From UBA8516 sp035455245 (GTDB lineage: Archaea; Thermoproteota; Nitrososphaeria; Nitrososphaerales; Nitrosopumilaceae): a stretch of DNA of 51,989 bases. The translations under genes and the position numbers were made by a program. Every line of letters starts with the position of its first letter. Position 1 is the stretch's first letter. The notes under the pieces are model-generated. The model had not been told where the DNA came from, searched no databases, and saw only the letters and a list, made by a program, of their open reading frames with translations. Where the stretch lies: positions 1 to 51,989 of the forward strand of contig DATIFN010000038.1 of NCBI GenBank assembly GCA_035455245.1. Direction: 5' to 3'. Positions 30,827 to 40,273 of this stretch are shown one piece after another.

Positions 30827-32971
30827 ATGACTAAACTAGTTGTAAGTCTATTATTTGTGGTAATTATTTTAGGGAGTACAAATCAAACTTTTCCGGTACC
30901 AGCTCCGTTTTTTCATCCTGCTAATGCAGCAGTTGGATTTGTCGATTCAAAATTTGTGGGTGGTTTGAGTGTCCCCACTGCAATGGACTTTGCCCCTGAT
31001 GGACGACTCTTTGTTGATCAAAAAGGTGGAGCTGTAAGAGTGATTAAAAATGGTGTTTTACTTCCAACTCCCTTTCTAACAGTTCCTGTCAATAATGTAG
31101 GTGAGAGAGGACTTCTAGGAATTGCATTTGATCCAAATTTTTCAACGAATGGATATGTGTATATTTATTATACAACAAGTACAAGTCCAATTCATAACCG
31201 AGTCAGTCGCTTTACAGCAGACCCTGCAAATCCAGATGTGGCCCTTGCTGGGAGTGAGCTACAGATTCTTAACTTAGAAAACTTGAGTACCGCGACAAAT
31301 CATAATGGAGGGGCAATACACTTTGGAAAAGATGGCAAGCTATACATCGCAGTAGGTGAGAACGCCAACACTTCCAACTCGCAATCCCTTTCAACCAGAC
31401 TGGGAAAAATATTACGCATTAATTCAAATGGTACCATCCCCTCAGACAATCCTTTTTACAATACCCCTGAAGCAAAACAAGAGATATGGGCACTCGGTTT
31501 ACGAAATCCCTTCACATTTGCGTTTTCTCCAAAATCTGACAGCACTCTAATGTACATCAATGATGATGGACAGGATAGTTGGGAAGAGATAAACTCTGGG
31601 AGCAGTGGCGCCAATTACGGATGGCCACTATGTGAAGGTCTATGTCCAAATCATCCCGAATTTGAAAATCCCATTTACACTTATGCACACAATGGAGCTG
31701 GCAAGGCAATAGCAGGAGGAGCATTTTATGAAGCCAATCAATTCCCTCCTGAATACAAGGGAAGTTACTTCTTTGGTGATTATGTTGCGGGCTTTATCAA
31801 AAGATTACAGCCTGATGGGCAAACAGTTGACTTTCTTCCATCAGTAAATTCTCCAGTTGACATCAAGGTAGGTCCTGAAGGAGGCTTGTATTATCTATCA
31901 ATTGGTAGCGGAGAGGTACACAGAGTTCTATTTGTAACTGAAGGAAATAGCAGTCCAATTGCTGTTGCAACTGCCAGTCCTACAACAGGATCCCCTCCAC
32001 TTTCTGTAGATTTTGATGGTAGCTATAGCAGCGACCCAGACCCAGGAACAGTCCTTAGCTACTTGTGGAATTTTGGAGATGGTTCTCCAACTGCTTCTGG
32101 GGCATTAGTTACACACAACTATAATGTGGCTGGATCGTTTATTGCAACGCTTACAGTAAATGATGGCAATGGTGGAACAAATTCTGCAACTATAGAGATT
32201 AAAGTTGGCACACCTCCAGTGGGAATTATAGTTACTCCACCTGCTGGGACAAAATACAGTGGAGGAGACGTGATATCTTTTAGTGGTTCTGGTACTGATT
32301 CAGAAGATGGAGTTTTACCAGATAGTGCTTTCAATTGGATAATACTTTTCCATCATAATACACACACTCACCCATTCATGGAGTTTGATGGCGTAAAGAG
32401 CGGAAGTTTTGAAATCCCAACACTTGGAGAAACATCTTCTGACGTTTGGTATCGTATTTATTTAACAGTAACAGACTCTACTGGCCTAACTAGTCTTTCC
32501 ATCAGAGACGTCCTTCCCAATAAATCAACTATCACATTAGATAGCAATGTGTCTGGCCTTCAAGTCAATCTTGACGGTCAACCACATACTACTCCGCATT
32601 CATTTGTTGGAGTCGTTGGAATTACAAGAACACTACAAGCACCAACTTCACAAGATCTTGGTGATCAGACATACCAGTTCTTATCATGGTCAGATGGTGG
32701 CTTGGCAACTCATGACATCAGTACTCCCTCAATTGACACCACTTATACTGCAAGCTATGGCTGTATAGCTCCAATTTCAGGTGATTGGATAATATCTACT
32801 AGTTGTCAACTTGCAAGTTCTTTAGTAGCTCCAGGAAATGTCATAATACAGAATGGCGCAGTACTGACTGTACCAAATGGAATAACCTTGGATATTGATT
32901 TTACAACAAAACACCTTTTTATCAAGTCTGGGAGTGGCGTTTTAATCAAAGCCGGTGGAAAAATTTTTTGA
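30827..32971 (+). CDS. Secreted PQQ-type sugar dehydrogenase with PKD domain and C-terminal module
   Basis: 714 residues. Signal peptide ~1-36 (cleavage after ANAA). The GSDH propeller (~37-372) keeps the family's catalytic-type His (NHNGGAIHFGKDGKLYIAVGE), plus YGWPLCEGLCP and PEGGLYYLSIGSGEVHRV. A PKD domain (~377-465, SDPDPGTVLSYLWNFGDG) and a further beta domain (~466-575) follow. Next is a short GLQVNLDG...QFLSWSDGG domain, and last the 63-residue module shared with the protein at 29652. It probably acts on or binds extracellular sugars. PQQ use is inferred. Confidence 0.85.
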   Translation: MTKLVVSLLFVVIILGSTNQTFPVPAPFFHPANAAVGFVDSKFVGGLSVPTAMDFAPDGRLFVDQKGGAVRVIKNGVLLPTPFLTVPVNNVGERGLLGIAFDPNFSTNGYVYIYYTTSTSPIHNRVSRFTADPANPDVALAGSELQILNLENLSTATNHNGGAIHFGKDGKLYIAVGENANTSNSQSLSTRLGKILRINSNGTIPSDNPFYNTPEAKQEIWALGLRNPFTFAFSPKSDSTLMYINDDGQDSWEEINSGSSGANYGWPLCEGLCPNHPEFENPIYTYAHNGAGKAIAGGAFYEANQFPPEYKGSYFFGDYVAGFIKRLQPDGQTVDFLPSVNSPVDIKVGPEGGLYYLSIGSGEVHRVLFVTEGNSSPIAVATASPTTGSPPLSVDFDGSYSSDPDPGTVLSYLWNFGDGSPTASGALVTHNYNVAGSFIATLTVNDGNGGTNSATIEIKVGTPPVGIIVTPPAGTKYSGGDVISFSGSGTDSEDGVLPDSAFNWIILFHHNTHTHPFMEFDGVKSGSFEIPTLGETSSDVWYRIYLTVTDSTGLTSLSIRDVLPNKSTITLDSNVSGLQVNLDGQPHTTPHSFVGVVGITRTLQAPTSQDLGDQTYQFLSWSDGGLATHDISTPSIDTTYTASYGCIAPISGDWIISTSCQLASSLVAPGNVIIQNGAVLTVPNGITLDIDFTTKHLFIKSGSGVLIKAGGKIF
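32780..32968 (+). repeat. Shared C-terminal module, copy B
   Basis: Partner of 29655-29843. Residues 632-714 of the dehydrogenase include a linker with two Cys (YGCIAPISG...STSC), then the 63-residue module. The two divergent genes thus end in inverted copies about 3.1 kb apart. Confidence 0.85.
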
Positions 32972-33056
32972 TTGTCAACATATGTTATAACATTCTTTGT
33001 TGTAAATATTGCTAAAACCGACACCTTTTTCAATCTTTTTTCATTCTTTATGAGAG

Positions 33057-33329
33057 ATGAATAAATTAAAGATAATTGCAGTTGGTTTGTCAGGAATATT
33101 GTTTCTTGCAGTACAATACATTGTACTTTACAATTTCACGTTGACAAATCAACAGCAAATGAAAGAATCAATTCAACAAGCATATGATAAAGGTGTAGAA
33201 GATGCTGTAACTACCTTGTTTGACCAAACACAAAATTGTAATATGATTCCTATCCGAGTTGGGAATATAACTAAAATACTTGTGGATACTGAATGTCTGA
33301 AAAGTAGTGAAGAAAGATCATTTCCATAA
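33057..33329 (+). CDS. Small single-TM protein, function unknown
   Basis: 90 residues. One N-terminal helix (IIAVGLSGILFLAVQYIVLY), then an outside part with QQAYDKGVEDAVTTLFDQTQNCNMIPIRVGNIT...ECLK; its two Cys could form a disulfide. It stands alone between two secreted-protein genes. I do not know a function, but the clear anchor and even codon use support a real gene. Confidence 0.6.
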   Translation: MNKLKIIAVGLSGILFLAVQYIVLYNFTLTNQQQMKESIQQAYDKGVEDAVTTLFDQTQNCNMIPIRVGNITKILVDTECLKSSEERSFP

Positions 33330-33432
33330 TCGGAACTAAAAATTAATTTTCTTGTAATTAATTAAAAATATTTCCTAATTTGGTAATCAAAGATTTTTCA
33401 TGGGATCATATTTTTATACTCACAGTGTGAAA

Positions 33433-33837
33433 ATGAAAATAATGAAAATCCCAAGTTACTTAATTGTTCTGGTAGCACTTGGCAGTGTATCAGTTGCTTC
33501 CGTCTACGCCGTTCAAACTATTACTGACACTCTTACTGTAAACAATCCATCTGGTAATACTGCAATTTCTGTAGTATCACCTAGTGGTGAGGCAACAATA
33601 CTTTTTTCAGACCAAGGTCCTCCTGCACAGGCCTACAGATTTAGGTTACAACCTTCCTCTTCAGGTCTTTCAATTGTTGACGTGATAGCTGGCCAAGAAA
33701 GATTTAGAATTGGCGGACAAGGAAACGTGGGAATAGGAACACCATTACCACAACAAAAGTTGGATGTAAATGGCAACATCAGGCTCACTGGAAATATTGT
33801 GTCCCCTAATGATATCTGTATAGGGACCTGTCCATAA
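33433..33837 (+). CDS. Secreted protein with tail-fibre-like GNVGIGT motif
   Basis: 134 residues from the ATG at 33433 (an ATG at 33400 would add 11 residues ahead of the signal peptide). Signal peptide SYLIVLVALGSVSVASVYA. The mature part is beta-rich and ends GGQGNVGIGTPLPQQKLDVNG...GTCP. The GNVGIGT-xP-xxKLDVNG pattern is known from phage tail-fibre and bacterial surface proteins, where it precedes chaperone or trimer-forming domains. The following domain is cut short here, so this could be a truncated surface fibre. It is the last gene before the glycan island. Confidence 0.6.
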   Translation: MKIMKIPSYLIVLVALGSVSVASVYAVQTITDTLTVNNPSGNTAISVVSPSGEATILFSDQGPPAQAYRFRLQPSSSGLSIVDVIAGQERFRIGGQGNVGIGTPLPQQKLDVNGNIRLTGNIVSPNDICIGTCP

Positions 33838-33904
33838 TTATTAGGGACCAAAAAATTTTTGTAATTCGAAAATGGTGGTTGATGATTTGTTAGAATTGTT
33901 TAAT

Positions 33905-34768
33905 CTAGTCAGGATGAGCTAAAAAGTAATAATTTAGGCTATCGTGATAGTTTTTTTTGAAACCATCCAGTGTCAACGAATCTTTATTATCTATCCAATC
34001 TGCAAGTAATGAAATTTTTAATTTTGATTTTGAAAAAAAATCAAAAAACCTTTCGGGGGTAATATCATAAAAACCACTAGATCGTTTTCCAAATTCAAAC
34101 ACAATAAAAGGCCGATTTTTTTTAATGGATTTCATTCCACCTTGGATTACAAATCCTTCTGCGCCCTCTACATCAATTTTTATAAAATCAATCCTCAAAG
34201 GATTCTTTTCCAAAATCGAATCCAAAGTTTGAGTCTTGACCACGATTGGAATTATTTTAGGATTCTCAATGTCATAATCCCTTTGTTTTAATCCACTATA
34301 TGCCGGCGCATCCTTGACGAAATAGAAAGTCGATTCTCCTTCCTGATTACTTAAAGCGTAATCAAAAATTTTTACCTGTGGAAAATCTCTTTTTAGATTA
34401 TTGTAAAATTCCGGGATTGGTTCAAAAGCTAGGTGACTTCCTTTTGGGCACAATTCAACAATTTTTTTCAAAATATGACCTTTATGAGCTCCTACATCAA
34501 TGCAATTTGAATCAATTTTTAGTATCTTTTTCATAATGATGAATGTTTGTTTATCATACAGATCATTTGTTTTTATCTTATGTCGAAGGTTTTCATTTAA
34601 TTTTTTGTATTCATCTGATTGTTCTATTATCGTTTCAAGATTTTCCATCTTGATTATCCCAGTTTTTATTTTATCATGAAAAAATTTCAAGCCAGATTGA
34701 TCTGCATCTCTATGCAATTTGTCTTGGTATATTTTACGTATTTTTGATTCAATGGATGAATCCAACAA
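33905..34768 (-). CDS. DUF4214-like domain plus FkbM methyltransferase
   Basis: 287 residues. Residues ~5-58 form a DUF4214-like domain (IRKIYQDKLHRDADQSGLKF..HDKIKTG...YKKL). The C-terminal ~90-285 is an FkbM-type SAM methyltransferase (IDVGAHKGHILKK, FEPIPEFYNN, DFIKIDVEGAEGFVIQGG). FkbM enzymes O-methylate sugars or polyketides, so this probably methylates a sugar of the polysaccharide. It is the left end of the island and transcribed towards the centre of the window. A related pair is at 48577-49518. Confidence 0.85.
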   Translation of the reverse strand: MLDSSIESKIRKIYQDKLHRDADQSGLKFFHDKIKTGIIKMENLETIIEQSDEYKKLNENLRHKIKTNDLYDKQTFIIMKKILKIDSNCIDVGAHKGHILKKIVELCPKGSHLAFEPIPEFYNNLKRDFPQVKIFDYALSNQEGESTFYFVKDAPAYSGLKQRDYDIENPKIIPIVVKTQTLDSILEKNPLRIDFIKIDVEGAEGFVIQGGMKSIKKNRPFIVFEFGKRSSGFYDITPERFFDFFSKSKLKISLLADWIDNKDSLTLDGFKKNYHDSLNYYFLAHPD

Positions 34769-34993
34769 AACCTATTGAAGGGATAAGTAAAATAACTTTA
34801 TTGCAATATCAAATTTTTAATGAATAAAACCGCTAAAATATCTATTTGAATCATGTAAAGCGAAATCAAGCATAAACTTCCTTGAAAGATTTAAGGGGAA
34901 AAATGAAAACAAGAAGGAATTTCAAAAATAAAAGAGTTCCATCGAATAGATCTCGAAAGAGGTAATTTTGCACCAGATTCACTGGAAAAAATG

Positions 34994-36157
34994 CTAATCC
35001 TTGGTCAAGACTTCCTCATACATTTCAATAATTTGTTTGTACAACGATTCTTCACTGAATTTGCCGAGTAACCGGTGACCATTTTGTCCCATTATCTTTG
35101 CTTCACGAGAATCGGTCAAAATTTTTAAGAGGTATTCTGCCCATAAATTTTCATCATGTGGATCTAGAACATAACCTGTTTGCCCATGTGATATTATGTC
35201 AGACATAGGTCTAATGTTTGAAACGAGCACAGGTTTGTTTTGAGAGAAAGCTTCTAAAATTACCAATCCGAATCCCTCGCAGAGACTAGGAAATACCATA
35301 GCAATCGAGTCTGCAATTGAACACATTTTTTCATCTGAGGTAACATACCCAATGAATTTTACATTAGATTCTAAACCTAAATTCTTTGTCAGATTTTCAA
35401 GGGATCTTTTATTAGGCCCTCCTCCTATTACAACCAATCTTACCATAGGATCCGTTTTTCTTACAATTTTGATTGCCTTTATTACAACTTCTAGATTTTT
35501 GTAAAATACTAGTCTGCCTACGTAAACAAATTGTTTGAAATTAGAAATTCTTTTCCTAGATTCTATTTTTTCGATTGCGGGTAATATAACATGAATTGGT
35601 TTTGTAGCTCCAAATTTTATCAGATCTTCTTTGGATGCCTCACTTATCGTTTGAATAGCGGAGTGTGGAAGTTTTAGAATTAACTTTTCGAACCGTGGTC
35701 CCAAAAACCTATGTATCTTTGAAACTCCTGCTTGTCTTGTCCATTTTTGCCAGTAATCTTCTCCGCATAAAGAAAAAATATCCCAAATTGCGGTAATGTG
35801 TGGTTTTGATGTAAAAGAGGATAAAACGGCACCTGTAAGAGCAGGAGAAAAATTATTTGAATGTATGATATCGATTTTTTCTTTTTTTATTATTTTTAAT
35901 CCTGCAATTAGACCATGAAAAAAATATCTTATGTTATCTAAAAAACCTGGAGGTAAACCTCCTTTGTAATCTAGGTTGGGTGGAACAAAAATTAGTTTTA
36001 CGTTCTTGTGAACATCGTAACTTTCATTTGTTATTCTGTTTGTTATTACCCATACCTTATGGTTATTTTCTGCTAAATTTTTTGCAATAATGTTGAAGAG
36101 ATACTCTCCACCACCCTTTGTGGTCGAAAAAAACTGGGATAATAATAAGACATTCAT
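34994..36157 (-). CDS. GT4-family glycosyltransferase
   Basis: 387 residues, GT-B fold. The N-terminal acceptor domain starts MNVLLLSQFFSTTKGGGEYLF. The C-terminal donor domain has FVYVGRLVFYKNLEVVIKAI and the EGFGLVILEA motif (EX7E region). Such enzymes are retaining and use nucleotide-sugar donors. Donor and linkage cannot be read from sequence. The 225-bp gap to the FkbM gene contains no gene that I can support. Confidence 0.88.
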   Translation of the reverse strand: MNVLLLSQFFSTTKGGGEYLFNIIAKNLAENNHKVWVITNRITNESYDVHKNVKLIFVPPNLDYKGGLPPGFLDNIRYFFHGLIAGLKIIKKEKIDIIHSNNFSPALTGAVLSSFTSKPHITAIWDIFSLCGEDYWQKWTRQAGVSKIHRFLGPRFEKLILKLPHSAIQTISEASKEDLIKFGATKPIHVILPAIEKIESRKRISNFKQFVYVGRLVFYKNLEVVIKAIKIVRKTDPMVRLVVIGGGPNKRSLENLTKNLGLESNVKFIGYVTSDEKMCSIADSIAMVFPSLCEGFGLVILEAFSQNKPVLVSNIRPMSDIISHGQTGYVLDPHDENLWAEYLLKILTDSREAKIMGQNGHRLLGKFSEESLYKQIIEMYEEVLTKD

Positions 36158-36228
36158 AATTTTTCTATATTCGCCTTATACCTGTATGTGTAAAAGCATT
36201 ATATAATAACACTATTTTCAAGTTCTCA

Positions 36229-37242
36229 ATGCTAGATCCTCTTACTATAAAAAAATATGATCCAAGTGGAATGCATAAAATTTATGATATGTGGCCACAA
36301 ATAGCGAAGAAGTCATATCAATCCACTAAAGATGCGGCTGATTTCGAAAACATAAATCATGTTGTGTTTTCGGGAATGGGTGGATCTGGAACGATTGCAG
36401 ATATATTTTCATCTATTCTATCTAAATCAAACCTTCATACTTGTGTGGTTAAAGGATATCACTTGCCCAGGACTGTTGATGCAAATACTCTAGTAGTTAC
36501 AACAAGCGTTTCAGGAAATACTGTAGAAACACTCGAAGTTTTAAAATCTGCCCATGATATTAATTGCAGAATAATTGCTTTTTCATCCGGTGGTAAAATG
36601 CAGCAGTATTGTACCAAAAATAATCTGGTCTACAAAAAGATAGAATACTTCCACTCTCCAAGGGCATCTCTTGCAGCATTTTTGTATTCAATGCTTGCCT
36701 TTTTGGGACCATTGTTTAATATTAAAAGTCAAGATATTGCTGAATCCATAAAACTTTTAGAAAATCTTAAAAAACAAATTGGTTCTTCTAACTTGGATTA
36801 CAATAATCCTTCTTTGAAATTGGCCGCATGGATTTCCGGAATTCCAATCATCTATTATCCTTGGGGGTTGCAAGCAGCCGCAACAAGATTCAAAAATTCC
36901 CTTCAAGAAAATGTCAAAATTCATGCCATGGCGGAAGATATTATGGAGGCATCTCATAACGGAATAGTTTCATGGGAAACACCATCTAACGTCCAGCCCA
37001 TTTTAATCCGTGGGGAAGATGATTACATTAAAACCAAAGAAAGATGGAATATACTAAAAGAGTACTTTCATGTAAAAAACATCGAATATGAAGAAGTAGT
37101 TTCAGTTAAAGGCAGCATATTATCGAAGCTAATTAATCTTATCTACATGTTAGATTATTCAACTATCTATCGATCTTTCTTATCTGGAAGGGACCCTAGC
37201 CCAATTGCCTCAATCGACTATATTAAAAAAAAAATGAACTAA
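36229..37242 (+). CDS. Bifunctional phosphoglucose/phosphomannose isomerase
   Basis: 337 residues. The PGI/PMI family of archaea interconverts glucose-6-P, fructose-6-P and mannose-6-P. Signs: two SIS domains, GMGGSGTIADI (~51-61), TSVSGNTVETL (~93-103), and the conserved ESxHN-like site EASHNGIVSWE. Start ATG 36229. It feeds mannose-6-P towards GDP-mannose, the substrate of the dehydratase encoded next door in opposite orientation. Confidence 0.88.
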   Translation: MLDPLTIKKYDPSGMHKIYDMWPQIAKKSYQSTKDAADFENINHVVFSGMGGSGTIADIFSSILSKSNLHTCVVKGYHLPRTVDANTLVVTTSVSGNTVETLEVLKSAHDINCRIIAFSSGGKMQQYCTKNNLVYKKIEYFHSPRASLAAFLYSMLAFLGPLFNIKSQDIAESIKLLENLKKQIGSSNLDYNNPSLKLAAWISGIPIIYYPWGLQAAATRFKNSLQENVKIHAMAEDIMEASHNGIVSWETPSNVQPILIRGEDDYIKTKERWNILKEYFHVKNIEYEEVVSVKGSILSKLINLIYMLDYSTIYRSFLSGRDPSPIASIDYIKKKMN

Positions 37243-37277
37243 ATATTAAATTTCAAGTTTGTAAAATCGTTTTTCAT

Positions 37278-38321
37278 CTAATTATTTGATTTCTTAAAAA
37301 TTACCTGCGAATCATAACCCGATGTTGCTGCGTCCCAAGGAAAATATTCCCCCTTTGACCATCGATTCCAACGTGAAATTTCTTCTTCGACCATTATCTT
37401 TACGAGTTTTTTAAACCTGGTTTTTGGTTCCCATCCAAACTTTTTCTTTGCTTTTGAATAATCACCTCTTAAATTCGGCACATCATATGGTCTAAAGTTT
37501 TCTTTGGTAGATTTCACCTTTGAAACCGAAATTCCCGCAACCTTACAGGCCTCGTCTACTAATTCTCGTATAGAATGTGTTTCATTTGTAGCCAATACAT
37601 AATCATCTGGATTTTTTTGTTGTAACATCAGCCACATCCCTTCAACATACTCGGGGGCGTATCCCCAGTCTCTTTTTGCTGAAAGATTACCTAATTTTAA
37701 GACCTTTGTTAGTCCTAATGAAATTTTGGCAACTCCATTTGATACTTTCCTTGTTACAAACTCCAAACCCCTTAGTGGAGACTCGTGATTAAATAAAATT
37801 CCATTTGTTGCATGTATTCCATATGCTTTCCTGTATAAATTAACCATCCAGTAGCTGTATAGCTTAGCAATTGCATATGGACTTGCAGGATAAAATGGGG
37901 TGTTTTCATTTTTGATACGAGATTTTTCAACTCCATACATTTCACTTGAAGATGCTTGATAGAATTTTATCTGGTTTTTGTATTTTTTTATTTCATCAAG
38001 TATTCGTACAACACTAAATGCAGTAATCTCGCCTGTGTAAAGCGGTTGATCAAAAGAAGCTCCTACAAAACTTTGTGCAGAAAAATTGTAAACCTCATTC
38101 GGTTCAGATTTTTTGAAGGCTTCTGAAATTGATCGGGAATCTGTAACATCGGCAGCAATAAGTTCAACTTTGTCATAAATATTTAGATGATGCAATCGCC
38201 AAAAATTGGGAGTAGATAACCTTCTATAAGTTCCAAAAACCTTGTACCCTTTTTTTAATAGAAAGTTGGCAAGATAAGCACCATCTTGACCGGTAATGCC
38301 AGTTATCAGTGCAGTTTTAAT
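37278..38321 (-). CDS. gmd: GDP-mannose 4,6-dehydratase, apparent ATT start
   Basis: An extended SDR that makes GDP-4-keto-6-deoxymannose. Conserved coding begins upstream of the first ATG (38195): the frame reads IKTALITGITGQDGAYLANF, carrying the NAD(P)-binding GxxGxxG. The frame is closed by TGA at 38330-38328, so the only N-terminal start that keeps strand 1 is ATT at 38321-38319, 6 bases after AAGGTGA. That gives 347 residues, the usual length. The catalytic set is SSSEMYG and YPASPYAIAK (Tyr-x3-Lys). The start is either a true AUU codon or a base error of ATG. Confidence 0.9.
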   Translation of the reverse strand: MKTALITGITGQDGAYLANFLLKKGYKVFGTYRRLSTPNFWRLHHLNIYDKVELIAADVTDSRSISEAFKKSEPNEVYNFSAQSFVGASFDQPLYTGEITAFSVVRILDEIKKYKNQIKFYQASSSEMYGVEKSRIKNENTPFYPASPYAIAKLYSYWMVNLYRKAYGIHATNGILFNHESPLRGLEFVTRKVSNGVAKISLGLTKVLKLGNLSAKRDWGYAPEYVEGMWLMLQQKNPDDYVLATNETHSIRELVDEACKVAGISVSKVKSTKENFRPYDVPNLRGDYSKAKKKFGWEPKTRFKKLVKIMVEEEISRWNRWSKGEYFPWDAATSGYDSQVIFKKSNN

Positions 38322-38650
38322 TTTCTTTCACCTTGATTTTAAAATAATAAGTTCATTAAAAGTATATGCTTAAAAAGTCCATTAGAATCTGTTTATGAAT
38401 AATGAAAAATTTTTGAGAAACAACTCATGCTAAACAATGATTTCGAAGGTTAATCTCTGATCAATTTCTTGAAAAAATAAAATCTATTGAGAAGAATATT
38501 TAACAATCCAAAGAAATCAAAAATTGACTTTTCCTTAATCATACAATCAGAAAATATCAATTATGTTTTAAAATTAATGAGTTTTTTTTGCAATTTATTT
38601 TTCATAAAATTTAGAGAGATTATGTAATTTTTTATCAGGGAAACCTAATA
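38322..38650. other. 329-bp AT-rich intergenic gap
   Basis: Divergent region between gmd and the ABC exporter. It is very AT-rich, with several short TATA-like runs and no frame that I can support. It probably holds the promoters for both directions. Confidence 0.4.
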
Positions 38651-39466
38651 TTGGTATGTAATAGTGAGAATCAGCGAGGCGTATATTTGATATCAGTTCC
38701 GCTAATTCACCTTTGGGACAAAAGATCAATAATCTTGCATTTTTCCATGATGAACATAAAACTGAGGTTCAAAGGAACTTATCTTGGATTCATTTGGGCA
38801 GTCCTAGAACCATTATTCATGTTCATTATTTTGTATGTGGTTTTTGCGAGTGTACGGCATGTGGAGCAAGAAAATTTTCCAATATACCTGATAGTTGGCA
38901 TTATACTATTCAATCTTTTCTCAAGAGGTACCACTGCCGGTCTAACAAGTCTTAGAGATAATAATGCTATATTGAAATCTCTTAACATCAGAAAGGAATT
39001 TTTCCCAGTAGTAACCACCTGCGCAACTTCTTTGTTTTTACTCGTACAAATAGGAGTGCTTTTTGGGCTTATGCCATTTTTTGGATTTGTTCCCAGCTGG
39101 ACAATAATTTTACTCCCAATTGTGTTATTCCTATTCCTTGCATTGGTTTTAGGGTTTTGCTATATACTGTCAATTCTTTTTGTATATGTAAGGGACATTA
39201 ATCCGCTCTGGGCAGTGGGGGTATACACTTTGTTATTCATATCGCCAATATTTTGGTACTCAGATGAAACTAATGGAATACTTTTAGAGATTCAAAAAGT
39301 TAACCCACTTGGACAAGTGATAGAAATTGCTCATAAAATAGTGGTTTCTGGCCAAATTCCTCCACTAAATGAATGGTTATACACCGCATCCTTTGTTTTT
39401 GGTATTCTTTTTTTTGGTTTTGCTCTTTTCCAAAAATATGAAAAAAAAGTAGCGGAGAAAATATAG
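38651..39466 (+). CDS. Polysaccharide ABC exporter, permease (Wzm/TagG-like)
   Basis: 271 residues, TTG start preceded by AGGGA. ABC-2 type permease: six helices, with the amphipathic N-terminal segment HLWDKRSIILHFSMMNIKLRFKGTYLGFIWAVLEPLF typical of Wzm/TagG/KpsM proteins. A TTGATATCA further downstream offers no better start. The ATPase gene follows one base after its stop. It exports a lipid-linked glycan made on the cytosolic face. Confidence 0.88.
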   Translation: MVCNSENQRGVYLISVPLIHLWDKRSIILHFSMMNIKLRFKGTYLGFIWAVLEPLFMFIILYVVFASVRHVEQENFPIYLIVGIILFNLFSRGTTAGLTSLRDNNAILKSLNIRKEFFPVVTTCATSLFLLVQIGVLFGLMPFFGFVPSWTIILLPIVLFLFLALVLGFCYILSILFVYVRDINPLWAVGVYTLLFISPIFWYSDETNGILLEIQKVNPLGQVIEIAHKIVVSGQIPPLNEWLYTASFVFGILFFGFALFQKYEKKVAEKI

Positions 39467-39467
39467 T

Positions 39468-40220
39468 ATGGAATCAAGTGTCATTAAGTTAGAAAATGTA
39501 AGTAAGATTTTTGATTTGGACAAAAAAAGAGACTTTTATAGTAACACAAAGGATTTGGAGATCGACCAAAAAAATCAAAGACGTCTTGTAGCTCTTGACA
39601 AAATTTCTTTTACTGTATCAAAAGGAGAGACTGTCGGATTAATAGGACTAAATGGAAGTGGGAAAACTACGTTATTACGAATAATAGCTGGAATTTACGA
39701 GCCAGATTCGGGATTAGTACAGGTAAATGGTCGTCTGGCACCTCTTTTACAGATTGGAACGGGGTTCCACAATGAACTGGACGCGGAGGAAAACATTGTA
39801 ATGTATGGTATGCTTTTAGGGTTAACAAAATTACAGATAAAAGAAAAAATTGATGGTATAATGGAATTTGCAGAACTTAAAAGATTTAGAAACATGAAAC
39901 TAAAAGATTTCTCTACAGGAATGAGAGCAAGGCTGGGATTTGCAACTGCGCTTCAAATAGATCCTGACATTCTTCTGGTAGACGAGGTTTTATCGGTAGG
40001 AGATGCAGTGTTTAGGGAAAAAAGTTTTCAAGCATTTTTGTCTTTTAAACAAAAACACAAATCCATCATTTATACCACCCATAACATTAACCTAATTTCG
40101 GAATTATCAGATCGAGTAATATTGATCGATCATGGGAAAATTATGAAAATAGGAAAACCTAATGAAGTAATTCCGACTTATAAAGAAATAATAGCCTCGC
40201 ATAGCCGTCCTAATTTGTAG
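39468..40220 (+). CDS. Polysaccharide ABC exporter, ATPase (Wzt/TagH-like)
   Basis: 250 residues. Walker A GLNGSGKTTLLRI, signature LKDFSTGMRARLGFA (LSxGM variant of O-antigen/teichoic exporters) and Walker B DILLVDEVLSVGD. It lacks the C-terminal carbohydrate-binding domain of long Wzt proteins, so export should not depend on a Wzt-read terminal cap. It pairs with the permease upstream. Confidence 0.92.
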   Translation: MESSVIKLENVSKIFDLDKKRDFYSNTKDLEIDQKNQRRLVALDKISFTVSKGETVGLIGLNGSGKTTLLRIIAGIYEPDSGLVQVNGRLAPLLQIGTGFHNELDAEENIVMYGMLLGLTKLQIKEKIDGIMEFAELKRFRNMKLKDFSTGMRARLGFATALQIDPDILLVDEVLSVGDAVFREKSFQAFLSFKQKHKSIIYTTHNINLISELSDRVILIDHGKIMKIGKPNEVIPTYKEIIASHSRPNL

Positions 40221-40273
40221 CGGAATTAAAAGATTCTTAAATATTTACGATGTTTTAATATGCGATTAGATAT

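Noticed and set aside
34870..34993. Coding-like stretch on the plus strand (SKIKEFHRIDLERGNFAPDS and on)
   Set aside because: It has no start codon, is preceded by a stop and runs into antisense of the glycosyltransferase. At most it is a remnant.
38195..38331. GTG at 38331 as start of gmd
   Set aside because: It is out of frame with the dehydratase and meets a stop after four codons.
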